Made by a program: the position numbers and the translations under genes
Assembly: GCF_030552895.1 (NCBI RefSeq)
Contig: NZ_CP130649.1
Coordinates: 1,736,001 to 1,800,000, forward strand
DNA length: 64,000 nucleotides
Reading direction: 5' to 3'
Source of the DNA: Tatumella ptyseos
Lineage (GTDB): Bacteria; Pseudomonadota; Gammaproteobacteria; Enterobacterales; Enterobacteriaceae
Shown: positions 9,247 to 21,300 of the stretch, one piece after another
How the letters are laid out: each line of letters begins with the position of its first letter
How positions within the stretch are numbered: position 1 is the first letter of the stretch
Notes under the pieces: generated by a model
The model's database searches: none
What the model was told of the DNA's origin: nothing
Seen by the model: the letters and a program-made list of their open reading frames with translations, nothing else

Positions 9247-10569
9247 CTAGAATGTCAGCTGACTTTGCCAAGCTTTAGCTTGCGCAAGGTAGGTCTTACG
9301 CTCTTTACCCGTTAAGCCTTCCATTCGCGGCAGTTTTGCCGTTAGGGGGTTAACCGCTTGGTTATTAATCCAGATTTCGAAGTGTAAATGCGGGCCAGTA
9401 GAGCGCCCAGTATTACCGGATAATGCAATACGATCGCCTCTTTTAACTTTTTGACCAGGTTTAACCATTACACGGCTAAGATGCATATAGCGGGTCATGT
9501 ATTGTCGACCATGGCGAATAGCAACATACTTCCCTGCTGCACCGCCTTTAGCATTCGCCACTACTACTTCTCCATCCCCTGTAGCCAGAACAGGCGTACC
9601 AATAGGGACAGCAAAATCAACACCACGATGCGGAGTAATGCGTCCGGTCACTGGATTAAGCCGACGAGGATTAAAGTTTGAAGAGACCCGGTATGTTTTA
9701 GCCGTTGGGTAACGTAAAAACCCTTTTGCTAATCCCGAGGCATTCAGGTCATAAAATTTGCCATCTTCTGCGCGAAAAGCATAGTAATCCTTCCCCCCCG
9801 AGCGAACTCGGACAGCCTGAAGTTGGCTTTGCATGCGCTTACCAGCCAGAATTTCGCGCGAGAAAATGGTGCTGAATTGATCGCCACTACGGAGTTTACG
9901 AAAATCCATCTGCCATTGTAACGCTTTGATCACCGAGGCAGTTTCTCCCGCAGAGAGGCCAGCCTGCTGTGCACTGCTGGCAAAACTGCCTTTAACGGTG
10001 CCAGCCAGTGTATGGTCTTGCCACTCTCCTTGCTGTAATTGGCGCTCCATACTGTAGGTGCCATTCGCTCTGCGCGCGTAGTGACGCGTTTCACGACGGG
10101 AAATTTCCCAATCCAGAGTATCTAACTCTCCGTCTGCGTTGACTTGCCAATTAAGGCTTTGTCCAACATTGAGATTACGTAATGCACCATCACTTCCCAC
10201 CAGCGCATTGATATTTGAGAGATCAATGCCATACTGATTTAATACACTGCTTAGGGTATCTCCTGACGCGACGGTATACTCTTTAGCATCTTGAGTCCCT
10301 TCCGCCTCTTTTTGGTCAGCAGGCAGATCTTCATCAGGTAAAGGGGTAGTTTGGTCATCAGGCTCGGAAGCGTCTGTCCCGGTTAAGTGTTGGGTCGCTT
10401 CTAGTTCAATCTTGCGAACTAAGGTTTCTTTATTTTCATCGTGGTGATTAAGTAGCGGTTGCCAGATAGCAACCGCAAGCGTCATAGCGGTCAATGACCC
10501 CAACATAACACGATGGGGCTTGGGTAATGTGTTAAGCGCGAGAGCGACAGAACGAGCAATCTGTTGCAC
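9247..10569 (-). CDS. mepM: Murein DD-endopeptidase MepM
   Basis: Periplasmic M23 metallopeptidase that cuts D-Ala-mDAP crosslinks so that new murein can be inserted. The length (440 aa) equals E. coli MepM (YebA). A signal anchor lies around residues 20-40, a LysM domain at about 97-145 (YTVASGDTLSSVL), an OapA-like middle region follows, and the M23 domain starts near 300. Zinc and catalytic residues are visible as His314 and Asp318 in HRGVDF, His363 in YMHL and His394/His396 in HLHFE. An acidic, low-complexity linker lies at about 66-95. It is next to znuA on the same strand, as in E. coli. Confidence 0.96.
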   Translation of the reverse strand: MQQIARSVALALNTLPKPHRVMLGSLTAMTLAVAIWQPLLNHHDENKETLVRKIELEATQHLTGTDASEPDDQTTPLPDEDLPADQKEAEGTQDAKEYTVASGDTLSSVLNQYGIDLSNINALVGSDGALRNLNVGQSLNWQVNADGELDTLDWEISRRETRHYARRANGTYSMERQLQQGEWQDHTLAGTVKGSFASSAQQAGLSAGETASVIKALQWQMDFRKLRSGDQFSTIFSREILAGKRMQSQLQAVRVRSGGKDYYAFRAEDGKFYDLNASGLAKGFLRYPTAKTYRVSSNFNPRRLNPVTGRITPHRGVDFAVPIGTPVLATGDGEVVVANAKGGAAGKYVAIRHGRQYMTRYMHLSRVMVKPGQKVKRGDRIALSGNTGRSTGPHLHFEIWINNQAVNPLTAKLPRMEGLTGKERKTYLAQAKAWQSQLTF

Positions 10570-10584
10570 TGTAAAAATTCCTCA

Positions 10585-11556
10585 TTAGTTCATAGGCTTC
10601 AGACAGCTCACATACTGGCTCGACAATTGTGAGAGGAATTTCACATAACTGTCTGGCGATAAGCTGATATTGCTTCCCAAGGGGTCAAGAATGCCTTTGT
10701 GCACTGAGGTTCCTCGAGAAACAGCGTCGATGACGGCTGGTCTGAATTGTGGCTCAGCAAAAACGCATTGCACTTTTTGCTCAGTCAACTGTGTTCTGAT
10801 TTCGTTTAATTTCTGTGCACCTGGCTGTATTTCAGGATTTACCGTGAAATATCCCAGTGGTGACAGGCCGTAATGTTTCTCAAAATAGGTGTAGGCGTCA
10901 TGAAAGACATAATATCTCTTATCCTTCACTGCGCTAAGCTGTTGACGTATCTCTTTATCGGCACCTTGTAAACTGACTTTAAATATCGATAAATTATTAT
11001 CTAATTTGGATTTTTGTGCAGGCATCAACTGCACCAACCGATCATGAATAGCCGTAGCACTCATCAAAGCCATTTCTGGAGACAACCAGATGTGCAAATT
11101 ATACGTTCCTTGATGAGAATGACTATCAGACAGTTCCCTATCAGAAGAATTTATAGATGTTAACTTATCCGCATGCGTCGAAGCATGATCGTGATCATCT
11201 TCAACTTCGCCCACCAAATGTGATTGAATCACGGGTAGAGCCGAGAGTTCAAGGTTTTTATTCGCTGGTAATTGTGAAGCACTTCGCGTTACGAAGGATT
11301 CCATTTCAGGCCCTACCCACACCAATAGGTCAGCATTTTTTATCCGACGCACGTCTGATGGCCGTAGCGCATAATCATGTTCTGAAGCTCCATCAGGTAA
11401 CACCACTGTTACCGGTGTGACGCCATTGGCAATCGCGGCGGCAATAAATCCTAAGGGTTTAATCGATGTCACTACATCCGCTTGCGCTAGGCCATTCATT
11501 CCTAACAGGATAGATAAACCCAAGGCGATTTTAGGGAAATGCTTTTTTCTTTTCAT
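10585..11556 (-). CDS. znuA: Zinc ABC transporter substrate-binding protein ZnuA
   Basis: Periplasmic zinc receptor of the ZnuABC importer. The protein has 323 residues with a signal peptide ending in GLAQA. Metal-binding marks are the histidine in ASEHDY, a short His/Asp loop (EDDHDHASTHAD and later SHSHQ), the histidine in NLHIWLSPEM and the block FHDAYTYFEKHYG. The loop is shorter and less histidine-rich than in some relatives. The ATG at 11556 is preferred over one ten codons upstream because AGGA lies five bases before it. It is divergent from znuCB with a Zur box between them. Confidence 0.95.
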   Translation of the reverse strand: MKRKKHFPKIALGLSILLGMNGLAQADVVTSIKPLGFIAAAIANGVTPVTVVLPDGASEHDYALRPSDVRRIKNADLLVWVGPEMESFVTRSASQLPANKNLELSALPVIQSHLVGEVEDDHDHASTHADKLTSINSSDRELSDSHSHQGTYNLHIWLSPEMALMSATAIHDRLVQLMPAQKSKLDNNLSIFKVSLQGADKEIRQQLSAVKDKRYYVFHDAYTYFEKHYGLSPLGYFTVNPEIQPGAQKLNEIRTQLTEQKVQCVFAEPQFRPAVIDAVSRGTSVHKGILDPLGSNISLSPDSYVKFLSQLSSQYVSCLKPMN

Positions 11557-11591
11557 GATTCCTGGCGTCTCAGCTATTAACCTCAAATGGA

Positions 11592-11611
11592 GTTGTGATA
11601 ATATAACATCT
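11592..11611. promoter_or_regulatory. Zur operator between znuA and znuC
   Basis: TGTGATAATATAACA (11594-11608) matches the enterobacterial Zur core TGTTATANTATAACA with a single mismatch. It is about 30 bases before znuC and 38 before znuA, so one site can silence both divergent units when zinc is plentiful. Confidence 0.88.
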
Positions 11612-11637
11612 CTTTTTGAAATGAAAACTGATTAACC

Positions 11638-12396
11638 ATGCCATCGAACTTAGTGACTTTAGAAAATATCGATGTTTCATTCGGTCAAAAACAAGTCCTG
11701 CAAAATATTTCGTTAAGCTTGCAACCGGGTAGGATATTAACCTTGCTTGGCCCTAACGGTGCGGGAAAATCAACCTTAGTGCGACTGATTCTTGGGCTAG
11801 TCACACCGTCTCGTGGCGTCTTGAATAAGAAATCGGGATTACGAATTGGCTACGTTCCACAAAAATTACATTTAGATACCACCCTTCCCCTGACGGTGGA
11901 TCGTTTCCTACGGTTAGCGCGCCAAGCTAAAAATGCGGATATCCACGCAGCCTTGCAGCGGGTAAACGCCGGGCACCTGCGCCTATCTACAATGCAAAAG
12001 CTTTCCGGCGGCGAAATGCAGCGTGTGCTACTCGCCCGCGCGCTGCTCGGTCAGCCAGAACTATTAGTGCTGGACGAGCCCACGCAAGGGGTCGATGTGA
12101 ATGGCCAAGTGGCGCTTTATGATCTGATTAATCAGTTACGTCATGAGTTGAAGTGTGCCGTACTGATGGTGTCCCATGACCTTCATTTAGTCATGGCGAA
12201 AACCGATGATGTCCTCTGTCTCAATCATCATGTTTGCTGTTCAGGTCCACCCGAAGTCGTCTCTCAACATCCGGAATTTACCGCAATGTTTGGTCCCAGA
12301 GCCTCCCAACAATTAGCGATTTATCGACATCACCACAATCACCGTCATGACCTTAAGGGTCGGATAGTGTTACGCAAGGAGCATGAGACTTCATGA
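11638..12396 (+). CDS. znuC: Zinc ABC transporter ATPase ZnuC
   Basis: Cytoplasmic ATPase that powers zinc import with ZnuB and ZnuA. The 252 residues (E. coli 251) hold the Walker [10 protein letters not shown] near residue 40, the ABC signature [16 protein letters not shown] and the Walker [13 protein letters not shown], followed by the switch histidine in MVSHDLH. The histidine-rich tail (HHHNHRHD) is typical of ZnuC. It overlaps znuB by four bases (ATGA), which implies coupled translation, and the Zur box controls it. Confidence 0.96.
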   Translation: MPSNLVTLENIDVSFGQKQVLQNISLSLQPGRILTLLGPNGAGKSTLVRLILGLVTPSRGVLNKKSGLRIGYVPQKLHLDTTLPLTVDRFLRLARQAKNADIHAALQRVNAGHLRLSTMQKLSGGEMQRVLLARALLGQPELLVLDEPTQGVDVNGQVALYDLINQLRHELKCAVLMVSHDLHLVMAKTDDVLCLNHHVCCSGPPEVVSQHPEFTAMFGPRASQQLAIYRHHHNHRHDLKGRIVLRKEHETS

Positions 12397-13178
12397 TAGA
12401 ATTGTTACTACCGGGCTGGCTAGGAGGGATACTCCTTACCCTCACCGCGGGCCCACTGGGGTCTTTTGTCGTCTGGCGTAAAATGTCCTACTTTGGCGAT
12501 ACCCTCGCCCATGCGTCCCTTCTAGGCGTCGCGATTGGATTATTGTTAAACGTTAATCCTTGGTATGCAGTGATTGCCGTAACCCTTATCCTCGCTATTC
12601 TGTTAGTCGTGCTAGAGCAGCGACCTCACTTAGCTATCGATACTTTACTGGGTATCATGGCGCACAGCGCCTTATCTCTTGGGTTAGTCGTCGTGAGTTT
12701 GATGCATAATGTTCGCGTCGATTTGATGGCTTATCTGTTCGGCGACCTTCTATCGGTAATGCCCGAAGATCTCGTCTTAATGGCAGGTGGCGTAGTGATC
12801 GTACTCGCTGTGATCATCTCGCAATGGCGCGCGCTATTATCGATGACCGTCAGTCCAGAATTAGCCCAAGTCGATGGCGTTAATTTTGCCCGTACTCGGA
12901 TGTTATTGATGCTGGTTACCGCGCTTACTATCGGTGTCTCGATGAAATTTGTAGGAGCACTGATTATTACCTCATTACTGATTATTCCTGCAGCCACCGC
13001 ACGTCGCTTCGCCCGCTCCCCCGAGCAGATGGCGATTTTCGCAACCCTAATTGGAATGGTCGCCGTTACTGGTGGGCTAACTTTCTCAGCCTATTACGAT
13101 ACCCCTGCTGGCCCATCTGTTGTTCTGACCGCAAGCGCCCTCTTTATGCTCAGTGGGCTGAAGAAGATGCCCCATTAA
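12393..13178 (+). CDS. znuB: Zinc ABC transporter permease ZnuB
   Basis: Inner-membrane permease of the zinc importer, 261 residues, the same as E. coli ZnuB. About seven or eight hydrophobic helices are visible. The blocks [23 protein letters not shown] and [12 protein letters not shown], and the C-terminal [19 protein letters not shown], are typical of the ABC-3 metal permease family. It is the last gene of the znuCB unit and is followed by a hairpin. Confidence 0.96.
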   Translation: MIELLLPGWLGGILLTLTAGPLGSFVVWRKMSYFGDTLAHASLLGVAIGLLLNVNPWYAVIAVTLILAILLVVLEQRPHLAIDTLLGIMAHSALSLGLVVVSLMHNVRVDLMAYLFGDLLSVMPEDLVLMAGGVVIVLAVIISQWRALLSMTVSPELAQVDGVNFARTRMLLMLVTALTIGVSMKFVGALIITSLLIIPAATARRFARSPEQMAIFATLIGMVAVTGGLTFSAYYDTPAGPSVVLTASALFMLSGLKKMPH

Positions 13179-13185
13179 GCAGCTG

Positions 13186-13206
13186 GGCCTCGGTAGTACC
13201 GAGGCC
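13186..13206 (+). terminator. Hairpin after znuB, probable terminator
   Basis: GGCCTCGGTAGTACCGAGGCC is a perfect inverted repeat eight bases after the znuB stop. Only a weak T-rich tail (TAGTTGTGTT) follows, so it may be a weak or factor-assisted terminator. It lies before the convergent lipoprotein gene. Confidence 0.6.
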
Positions 13207-13237
13207 TAGTTGTGTTAACTAAAACAAGTAGACACTA

Positions 13238-13912
13238 CTATTTCTTCAACAACGTCGGGAGTTGCTGACTGAATTGCTGAAGACATTGATCCATCAGATG
13301 CTGGGTTTCCACTTTTACTTTGGCATACTGATCTTTTTGCCATTCCGCTAAATCAGCTTCGACTGGGGCGGGTGAACAAGCTTGCTTAATAAAACCGCTA
13401 AAGATCGATCCCTTCTCAGGTTTTTTGTAGAAGAAGACTTTGTATTTCAACTCATACAGGGAGTCGCTACTATTAAAGTTTTTATAAATCAATGACCAAG
13501 TCGAATAACCTATATGCAACGGCTGTTGGTAGGTATAGCCTGCACTATTGTCATCTAACCACTTCACCAATGCGTTGTCCGCGTTGGTCTTAAAATAATC
13601 AAGGGTGGGGTTTTTCAACGTTTTGATAGCGTTCCCCTTATAGCTTTCCTTATCAAAGCCAGAAGTGTTAACGCTCCCTAACGCAGCAGAGAGCACCGCC
13701 AATCCAATCCCCGTGGCACTATGAACAGGTGTCACTTCGCGTAAGTAAGGATCTGAATACAGATTCCCATCATTAAATTCAGCAGGGGCGGCATGGTATA
13801 ACACCCCTATCGAACTTTTATTTTTTCCCTCAATCACTGAGGGTTTGACTGACGCACAACCAGAAAGGAGTGCGATGGCAGTAACACAACACAATACATA
13901 GCCGTTCTTCAT
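13238..13912 (-). CDS. Predicted lipoprotein, unrecognised family
   Basis: I do not recognise this gene. The start at 13912 gives a 224-residue protein with a short charged N terminus, a hydrophobic core and the lipobox LLSGC near residue 20, so it should be lipidated; the residue after Cys is Ala, which favours outer-membrane sorting. An upstream in-frame start at 13999 would bury the signal peptide and is rejected. The mature part has a GIGLAVLSAALGS hydrophobic stretch around residues 70-80 that could be a hairpin or membrane segment, and two further cysteines near the C terminus. In E. coli nothing equivalent lies between znuB and ruvB. It appears monocistronic. Confidence 0.8.
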   Translation of the reverse strand: MKNGYVLCCVTAIALLSGCASVKPSVIEGKNKSSIGVLYHAAPAEFNDGNLYSDPYLREVTPVHSATGIGLAVLSAALGSVNTSGFDKESYKGNAIKTLKNPTLDYFKTNADNALVKWLDDNSAGYTYQQPLHIGYSTWSLIYKNFNSSDSLYELKYKVFFYKKPEKGSIFSGFIKQACSPAPVEADLAEWQKDQYAKVKVETQHLMDQCLQQFSQQLPTLLKK

Positions 13913-14042
13913 GATATCCCTATACTTTTCACTGATTCCCAATAGTGAATCGGAAGTATAAGTGATGAGTCGTAGCGGGAATAGGTAGAGAAATGTCAAA
14001 AGTTGACATTCCTCGAACTATTGAAGGTAAACGTGGGGATTT

Positions 14043-15056
14043 TTAAAGGTGTTTATAGTGGTCGAGCAGATCGAAATGCTGGTAAGCATGTTGGGTGGCT
14101 AATCGTCCGCGTGGCGTTCGCTGAATAAAACCCTGCTGAATCAAATAAGGTTCAATAACATCCTCGATAGTTTCGCGCTCTTCACCGATTGCGGCCGCAA
14201 GGTTATCTAACCCTACAGGTCCACCACTAAACTTATCGATAATCGCTAGCAGTAATTTACGGTCCATATAGTCAAAGCCTTCACTGTCGACATTGAGAAG
14301 GTCTAACGCACTTGCTGTCACCTCCCCGTTCATATCGCCCGCGGCTTTGACCTCAGCGAAGTCACGCACACGGCGAAGCAGCCGATTAGCAATCCTTGGT
14401 GTACCACGGGAACGACGAGCAATCTCCAGCGCCCCTTCTTGGCTGAGAGACAGCCCTAGACAGTCTGCTGCGCGTTTAACGATAGACTGTAGATCAGCCA
14501 CTTGGTAGAACTCCAAACGTTGGACGATCCCAAAACGGTCACGTAATGGCGAGGTTAGCGAGCCTGCTCGTGTGGTGGCGCCGATTAGAGTGAATGGAGG
14601 TAAATCGATTTTAATCGAGCGGGCCGCCGGACCTTCTCCGATCATAATATCCAGCTGATAATCTTCCATTGCAGGATAAAGTACTTCTTCAACAATAGGA
14701 GAAAGACGGTGGATCTCATCAATAAAGAGTACATCGTGTGGCTCAAGATTCGTCAGCATGGCGGCAAGGTCACCCGCTTTCTCCAATACCGGGCCGGAGG
14801 TAGTCCGTAAATTGACGCCCATCTCGTTGGCCACGATATTAGCCAACGTTGTCTTTCCTAAACCTGGAGGGCCGAAAATCAACAAGTGATCTAAGGCATC
14901 GCCCCGCATTTTCGCTGCACGAATAAAAATTTCCATTTGCTCGCGGACGTGCGGTTGACCGACATATTCATCGAGTAAACGGGGACGTAAGGCTCGGTCA
15001 AAACGCTCTTCATCAATAGTCACTTCCGCAGAGACTAGGCGATCCGCATCTATCAT
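14043..15056 (-). CDS. ruvB: Holliday junction branch-migration ATPase RuvB
   Basis: Hexameric AAA+ motor that drives Holliday junction migration with RuvA. The 337 residues match E. coli RuvB (336). Walker A is GPPGLGKTT near residue 65, Walker [10 protein letters not shown], sensor 1 GATTRAG, the arginine finger region LRDRFG, and a C-terminal winged helix with RTPRGR. It follows ruvA after eight bases and shares its SOS-controlled promoter. Confidence 0.97.
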   Translation of the reverse strand: MIDADRLVSAEVTIDEERFDRALRPRLLDEYVGQPHVREQMEIFIRAAKMRGDALDHLLIFGPPGLGKTTLANIVANEMGVNLRTTSGPVLEKAGDLAAMLTNLEPHDVLFIDEIHRLSPIVEEVLYPAMEDYQLDIMIGEGPAARSIKIDLPPFTLIGATTRAGSLTSPLRDRFGIVQRLEFYQVADLQSIVKRAADCLGLSLSQEGALEIARRSRGTPRIANRLLRRVRDFAEVKAAGDMNGEVTASALDLLNVDSEGFDYMDRKLLLAIIDKFSGGPVGLDNLAAAIGEERETIEDVIEPYLIQQGFIQRTPRGRLATQHAYQHFDLLDHYKHL

Positions 15057-15064
15057 ACTTTTCC

Positions 15065-15682
15065 TTATAGCGACGCCCGTAAGGCGTCTCTGATCAAGGT
15101 TTCACTATTCGCCCCAGTTTTGGTAATTTTACTCACCATTTTGGAGGCTTCTTGCGGTTTATAACCTAATGCTACTAAGGCTGCGACCGCTTCAGCTTCT
15201 GCATCATTGGTGGTGGAGGGGTCGGTAGCCGGTGCTGTGAGCGTAAACTCGCTTTCTGTATTAAACAGGTCCCCGTGCATGCCTTTAAATCGATCCTTCA
15301 TTTCGACCACAAGACGTTCAGCAGTTTTCTTACCTACCCCTGGGAGTTTTACTAAGGCAGCTATTTCTTGATGTTCTACCGCATTCACAAACTGCTGCGC
15401 TGACATGCCAGAGAGAATGGCAAGAGCGAGTTTCGGCCCAACCCCATTCACCTTAATCAATTCCCGGAAAAGGGTACGTTCTTGTTTATGATTAAAACCG
15501 AATAACAGTTGTGCATCTTCCCGTACCACAAAATGGGTAAAAATAATGGCGGAGTGATCTTTATCAGGCAGTTCGTAGAAACAGGTCATCGGCATGTGAA
15601 CTTCATACCCTACGCCACCGACCTCAAGCAATACTAATGGCGGTTGCTTCTCTATGATGACTCCATTAAGACGTCCGATCAT
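15065..15682 (-). CDS. ruvA: Holliday junction binding protein RuvA
   Basis: Tetrameric protein that binds Holliday junctions and loads RuvB. The 205 residues (E. coli 203) begin with MIGRLNG and the OB fold, followed by helix-hairpin-helix motifs [12 protein letters not shown] and [16 protein letters not shown], then a flexible acidic linker and the C-terminal RuvB-binding domain ([16 protein letters not shown]). It is the first gene of ruvAB. A LexA box lies about 60 bases before the start. Confidence 0.97.
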   Translation of the reverse strand: MIGRLNGVIIEKQPPLVLLEVGGVGYEVHMPMTCFYELPDKDHSAIIFTHFVVREDAQLLFGFNHKQERTLFRELIKVNGVGPKLALAILSGMSAQQFVNAVEHQEIAALVKLPGVGKKTAERLVVEMKDRFKGMHGDLFNTESEFTLTAPATDPSTTNDAEAEAVAALVALGYKPQEASKMVSKITKTGANSETLIRDALRASL

Positions 15683-15734
15683 ACATTTACCTTTATCAAT
15701 GTGTTCGCTAGGATTAATGATGCGTTTATACCAT

Positions 15735-15760
15735 AAAAAAGGCTGGATGAATATCCAGCC
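15735..15760 (-). terminator. Intrinsic terminator of ruvC
   Basis: GGCTGGAT-GAAT-ATCCAGCC is a perfect 8-bp stem (15741-15760). On the minus strand it is followed by six T (15735-15740). It starts 13 bases after the ruvC stop. The same palindrome contains the LexA box of ruvAB. Confidence 0.88.
15743..15758. promoter_or_regulatory. LexA (SOS) box of ruvAB
   Basis: CTGGATGAATATCCAG fits the LexA core CTG-N10-CAG with strong dyad symmetry and closely resembles the ruvAB box of E. coli. It lies about 60 bases upstream of ruvA on the minus strand, with a TATAAA-like -10 candidate shortly downstream. Confidence 0.85.
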
Positions 15761-15773
15761 TATGCAGAGAAAG

Positions 15774-16295
15774 CTAACGTAACCGCCCTCGGGTGAGTAC
15801 CAGTGCTTTATCAGAAATATTCAGCGCATTTTGGCTGATATGACAATGGGTAATCGCAATAGCCAAAGCATCAGCGGCATCAGCTTGAGGATTAGCGGGC
15901 AGTTTTAATAAGGTTCGCACCATATGTTGCACTTGCGCTTTATCTGCTGCCCCGGTCCCGGTGACGGTTTGCTTTACTTGTCGAGCAGCGTACTCGAAAA
16001 CGGGTAATGTTTGATTTACCGCCGCGACAATCGCTGCGCCACGCGCTTGCCCTAGCTTTAAGGCGGAATCAGCATTTTTCGCCATAAACACTTGCTCAAT
16101 GGCAAAATAATCAGGCGAAAATTGCGTGATAATCTCAGTTACACCGGCATAAATGAGCCGCAAACGCTCGGGTAAAGCAGGCGTATTGGTCCGGATACAG
16201 CCACTCCCCAAGTAGGTCAATTGACGACCGACTTGTCGTATTACCCCGTATCCGGTTACCCGTGACCCAGGGTCGATACCAAGAATTATGGCCAT
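15774..16295 (-). CDS. ruvC: Holliday junction resolvase RuvC
   Basis: Dimeric endonuclease that cleaves Holliday junctions made by RecA and moved by RuvAB. The 173 residues equal the E. coli length. Acidic catalytic residues are visible in [12 protein letters not shown] (Asp8), in FAIEQVF and in the C-terminal [12 protein letters not shown]. It follows yebC after 29 bases and ends at a terminator, so it is transcribed apart from ruvAB. Confidence 0.97.
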   Translation of the reverse strand: MAIILGIDPGSRVTGYGVIRQVGRQLTYLGSGCIRTNTPALPERLRLIYAGVTEIITQFSPDYFAIEQVFMAKNADSALKLGQARGAAIVAAVNQTLPVFEYAARQVKQTVTGTGAADKAQVQHMVRTLLKLPANPQADAADALAIAITHCHISQNALNISDKALVLTRGRLR

Positions 16296-16324
16296 AACGG
16301 ACCCAATAACTGGGTGGATTGCAC

Positions 16325-17068
16325 TTACAGGCTCTCAGCCACTTCGTCAGAAATCTCACCGTTATGGTAAACTTCCTGAACATCGTCGCAATCTTCGAGC
16401 ATATCAATCAGACGTAGTAGTTTTGGCGCCGTCTCGCTATCCATTTCTGCTTTAGTTGAAGGGATCATCGTGACTTCCGCTTCATCTGGTGTTAAACCTG
16501 CTGCGATTAATGCCTCTTTCACCGCACCTAACTCTTCCCACGCGGTAAACACATCGATGGCGCCATCGTCATAGCTCACCACATCTTCAGCACCGGCTTC
16601 CAAAGCAGCTTCCATTAACGCATCTTCATCTTGGCCTGGTGCATAAGCGATAACCCCTTTACGGCTAAAGAGGTAGGCAACTGAACCATCAGTCCCAAGG
16701 TTACCACCGGTTTTGGTGAAAGCATGGCGCACTTCTGAAACGGTACGGTTACGGTTGTCACTCAGACACTCGATCATGATGGCGCTACCGCCTGGGCCAT
16801 AGCCCTCATAAATGATCGTTTCCATATTGGAGTTATCATCACCGCCGACACCGCGTGCGATCGCACGGTCCATCGTATCACGCGTCATGTTGTTGGACAG
16901 GGCCTTATCCATCGCGGCTCTCAGACGAGGGTTCGAGCTAGGATCGCCACCACCGAGTTTTGCCGCAGTGACCAACTCACGAATGATTTTAGTGAAGATT
17001 TTACCGCGCTTCGCATCTTGTGCCGCTTTACGGTGTTTGGTATTCGCCCATTTACTATGTCCAGCCAT
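16325..17068 (-). CDS. yebC: YebC/TACO1 family protein
   Basis: YebC proteins help ribosomes translate difficult stretches such as polyproline and have also been described as transcription regulators. The 247 residues (E. coli 246) open with the invariant [22 protein letters not shown] and contain [31 protein letters not shown] and the C-terminal DVQEVYHN. It precedes ruvC, the order shared across proteobacteria. Confidence 0.96.
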   Translation of the reverse strand: MAGHSKWANTKHRKAAQDAKRGKIFTKIIRELVTAAKLGGGDPSSNPRLRAAMDKALSNNMTRDTMDRAIARGVGGDDNSNMETIIYEGYGPGGSAIMIECLSDNRNRTVSEVRHAFTKTGGNLGTDGSVAYLFSRKGVIAYAPGQDEDALMEAALEAGAEDVVSYDDGAIDVFTAWEELGAVKEALIAAGLTPDEAEVTMIPSTKAEMDSETAPKLLRLIDMLEDCDDVQEVYHNGEISDEVAESL

Positions 17069-17131
17069 AATCTTATTCTCTCAAACAAATAACGGTAAAC
17101 GGAACGCGTCTTCAGACGCATTCCCCTCTAA

Positions 17132-17572
17132 TTATTCCTCGGCAAAAAGGCGCTCAATCGCTTGGCGATTACTCCACGATTTGGTTAACGCTGCAGCCTG
17201 TTGCCAAGGGAGCCACTGCGCCGCCGTATGCTCACTTAAACAGGGAGTCTTTTCGGATTCAAGACCCAATGTAAACCAATGTTCTTGATTATGGGTCACT
17301 CCCGGAGCATAACGGTGACGATATTGTTCAAAAATTTCAAAACTAATCTGTGTACGACAGTCAACCAGTAGGTCTTGCGCAGGAGTATAGACAAATCCAG
17401 TCTCTTCCTGCACCTCACGCAAGGCCGCCTGTTCTGGCTGTTCGCCGCTTTCTAGACTGCCTGTCACCGATTGCCAAAACTGCGCATCGTCTTGACGCTG
17501 TAACATTAGCACCCGTTTGGTATCTCTTGCGTAGATGACGACCAACACCGAAACGGGATGCTTGTAGGCCAT
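17132..17572 (-). CDS. nudB: Dihydroneopterin triphosphate pyrophosphatase NudB
   Basis: Nudix hydrolase that removes pyrophosphate from dihydroneopterin triphosphate in folate synthesis. The 146 residues (E. coli 150) hold the Nudix box starting GSLESGEQPEQAALREVQEETG around residues 37-60. The ATG shares its A with the TAA of aspS (TAATG), so the two are translationally coupled as in E. coli. Confidence 0.93.
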   Translation of the reverse strand: MAYKHPVSVLVVIYARDTKRVLMLQRQDDAQFWQSVTGSLESGEQPEQAALREVQEETGFVYTPAQDLLVDCRTQISFEIFEQYRHRYAPGVTHNQEHWFTLGLESEKTPCLSEHTAAQWLPWQQAAALTKSWSNRQAIERLFAEE

Positions 17573-19350
17573 TACGCTGACTCAGTTTTAGCTTTTTTCA
17601 CTACCTGTAATGCCAACTCTTGTAACGCATTCGGGTTAGCTTCGCTCGGTGCATCCGTCATCAAACAGGCCGCAGCAGTTGTTTTCGGGAAGGCTATTAC
17701 GTCACGAATATTGTCCGTACCCGTTAATAGCATGGTCAAACGGTCTAAGCCAAAGGCTAATCCAGCGTGCGGTGGCGCGCCATATTTAAGTGCATCCAGT
17801 AAGAAACCGAACTTCTCTTGTTGCTCATCGGCACTGATTCCCAGAATACTGAATACTGCTTGTTGCATGGCACCAGTATAGATACGAACCGATCCACCAC
17901 CCACTTCATAACCATTAATGACCATGTCATAGGCATTGGCAATTGCATCACTTGGCGCTTGACTCAGTTCTTCTGGCGTTAACTCGCGTGGCGCCGTGAA
18001 CGGATGATGCATGGCGGCTAAACGCCCTTCATCATCTTGTTCAAACATTGGGAAATCCACCACCCAAAGCGGAGCCCAACGATTTTCATCAGTCAAGGCT
18101 AAATCGCGACCGATTTTGAGACGTAATGCCCCCATCGCATCTGCCACGACATTCGCTTGATCAGCACCAAATAACAGAATATCTCCTGATTCTGCTGCGG
18201 TTCGCTCAAGCAGCTGCTCAATAATCTCAGCAGTCAGGAATTTAGCAACAGGACTTTGAATACCTTCAAGGCCAGCATCACGTTGGTTGACTTTCATCCA
18301 TGCCATGCCCTTCGCACCGTAGAGGCCAACGAATTTGGTATAATCGTCGATCTGTTTACGCGTTAATTGCGCACCACCCGGTACACGTAAGACTGCCACC
18401 CGCCCTTTCGCATCGTTGGCTGGACCGGAGAAGACTTGGAACTCAACCTGTGCCAATAAATCGGCAACGTCCACCAATTCCATCGGGTTACGTAGGTCAG
18501 GTTTATCCGAACCGAAACGACGCATCGCCTCTGCCCACGTCATTTGCGGGAATTCGCCCAGATCGACCCCTTTAATAGCGATCCAAAGTTGACGAATAAG
18601 ACGCTCCATAACTTCTCGCACTTGTGGCGCCGTCATGAAAGAGGTTTCAACATCGATCTGCGTGAATTCAGGCTGACGATCTGCACGTAAATCTTCATCA
18701 CGGAAGCATTTTACAATTTGATAGTAGCGGTCAAAGCCAGAGACCATGAGTAGCTGTTTAAATAGCTGAGGTGATTGCGGTAACGCATAAAATTCACCTT
18801 TATGAACGCGGCTAGGCACTAAATAATCACGCGCACCTTCTGGCGTCGCTTTAGTGAGCATTGGCGTTTCAATATCCAGAAACTCATTCTCTTCCATAAA
18901 ACGACGAACAAAAGCCGTGATCTTCGCACGAGTTTTGAAGCGCGAGGCTACTTCAGGGCGACGCAAATCTAAATAGCGGTATTTAAGCCGAGCTTCTTCG
19001 CTGTTGACATGATTACTATCCAGAGGCAGAGGTTCTGAACGGTTAATAATGGTGAGCTCGGTGGCATAAACTTCTACTTCACCCGTTGCCATGTCAGCGT
19101 TTTTATTACGCTCATCACGCGCTCGTACTTTTCCAACGACTTGAATGCAGAATTCATTACGTAATTCTGACGCGCGCTCAAACACCTTTTGCTCATCCGG
19201 ATCAAAAAAGACTTGTACAATCCCTTCGCGATCACGCATATCGATGAAAATTAAGCTCCCGAGGTCGCGACGACGATTCACCCAACCGCTGAGAGTCACT
19301 TGTTGACCGATGTGGGACACATTAAGTTGTCCGCAATAAAGTGTACGCAT
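17572..19350 (-). CDS. aspS: Aspartyl-tRNA synthetase
   Basis: Class II synthetase that charges tRNA-Asp. The 592 residues (E. coli 590) show an N-terminal OB anticodon domain, class II motif 2 with [16 protein letters not shown], the bacterial GAD insertion at roughly 290-420 and motif 3 LAFGLDRL near the C terminus. The protein begins [10 protein letters not shown], as in enterobacteria. It heads the aspS-nudB unit and is divergent from cmoAB with about 245 bases between them; yecD, yecE and yecN of E. coli are absent from this gap. Confidence 0.97.
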   Translation of the reverse strand: MRTLYCGQLNVSHIGQQVTLSGWVNRRRDLGSLIFIDMRDREGIVQVFFDPDEQKVFERASELRNEFCIQVVGKVRARDERNKNADMATGEVEVYATELTIINRSEPLPLDSNHVNSEEARLKYRYLDLRRPEVASRFKTRAKITAFVRRFMEENEFLDIETPMLTKATPEGARDYLVPSRVHKGEFYALPQSPQLFKQLLMVSGFDRYYQIVKCFRDEDLRADRQPEFTQIDVETSFMTAPQVREVMERLIRQLWIAIKGVDLGEFPQMTWAEAMRRFGSDKPDLRNPMELVDVADLLAQVEFQVFSGPANDAKGRVAVLRVPGGAQLTRKQIDDYTKFVGLYGAKGMAWMKVNQRDAGLEGIQSPVAKFLTAEIIEQLLERTAAESGDILLFGADQANVVADAMGALRLKIGRDLALTDENRWAPLWVVDFPMFEQDDEGRLAAMHHPFTAPRELTPEELSQAPSDAIANAYDMVINGYEVGGGSVRIYTGAMQQAVFSILGISADEQQEKFGFLLDALKYGAPPHAGLAFGLDRLTMLLTGTDNIRDVIAFPKTTAAACLMTDAPSEANPNALQELALQVVKKAKTESA

Positions 19351-19387
19351 TGATTATCCTTTTGGGCCCGGAAGGCGTTTAACGTAA

Positions 19388-21300
<1,913 letters not shown>

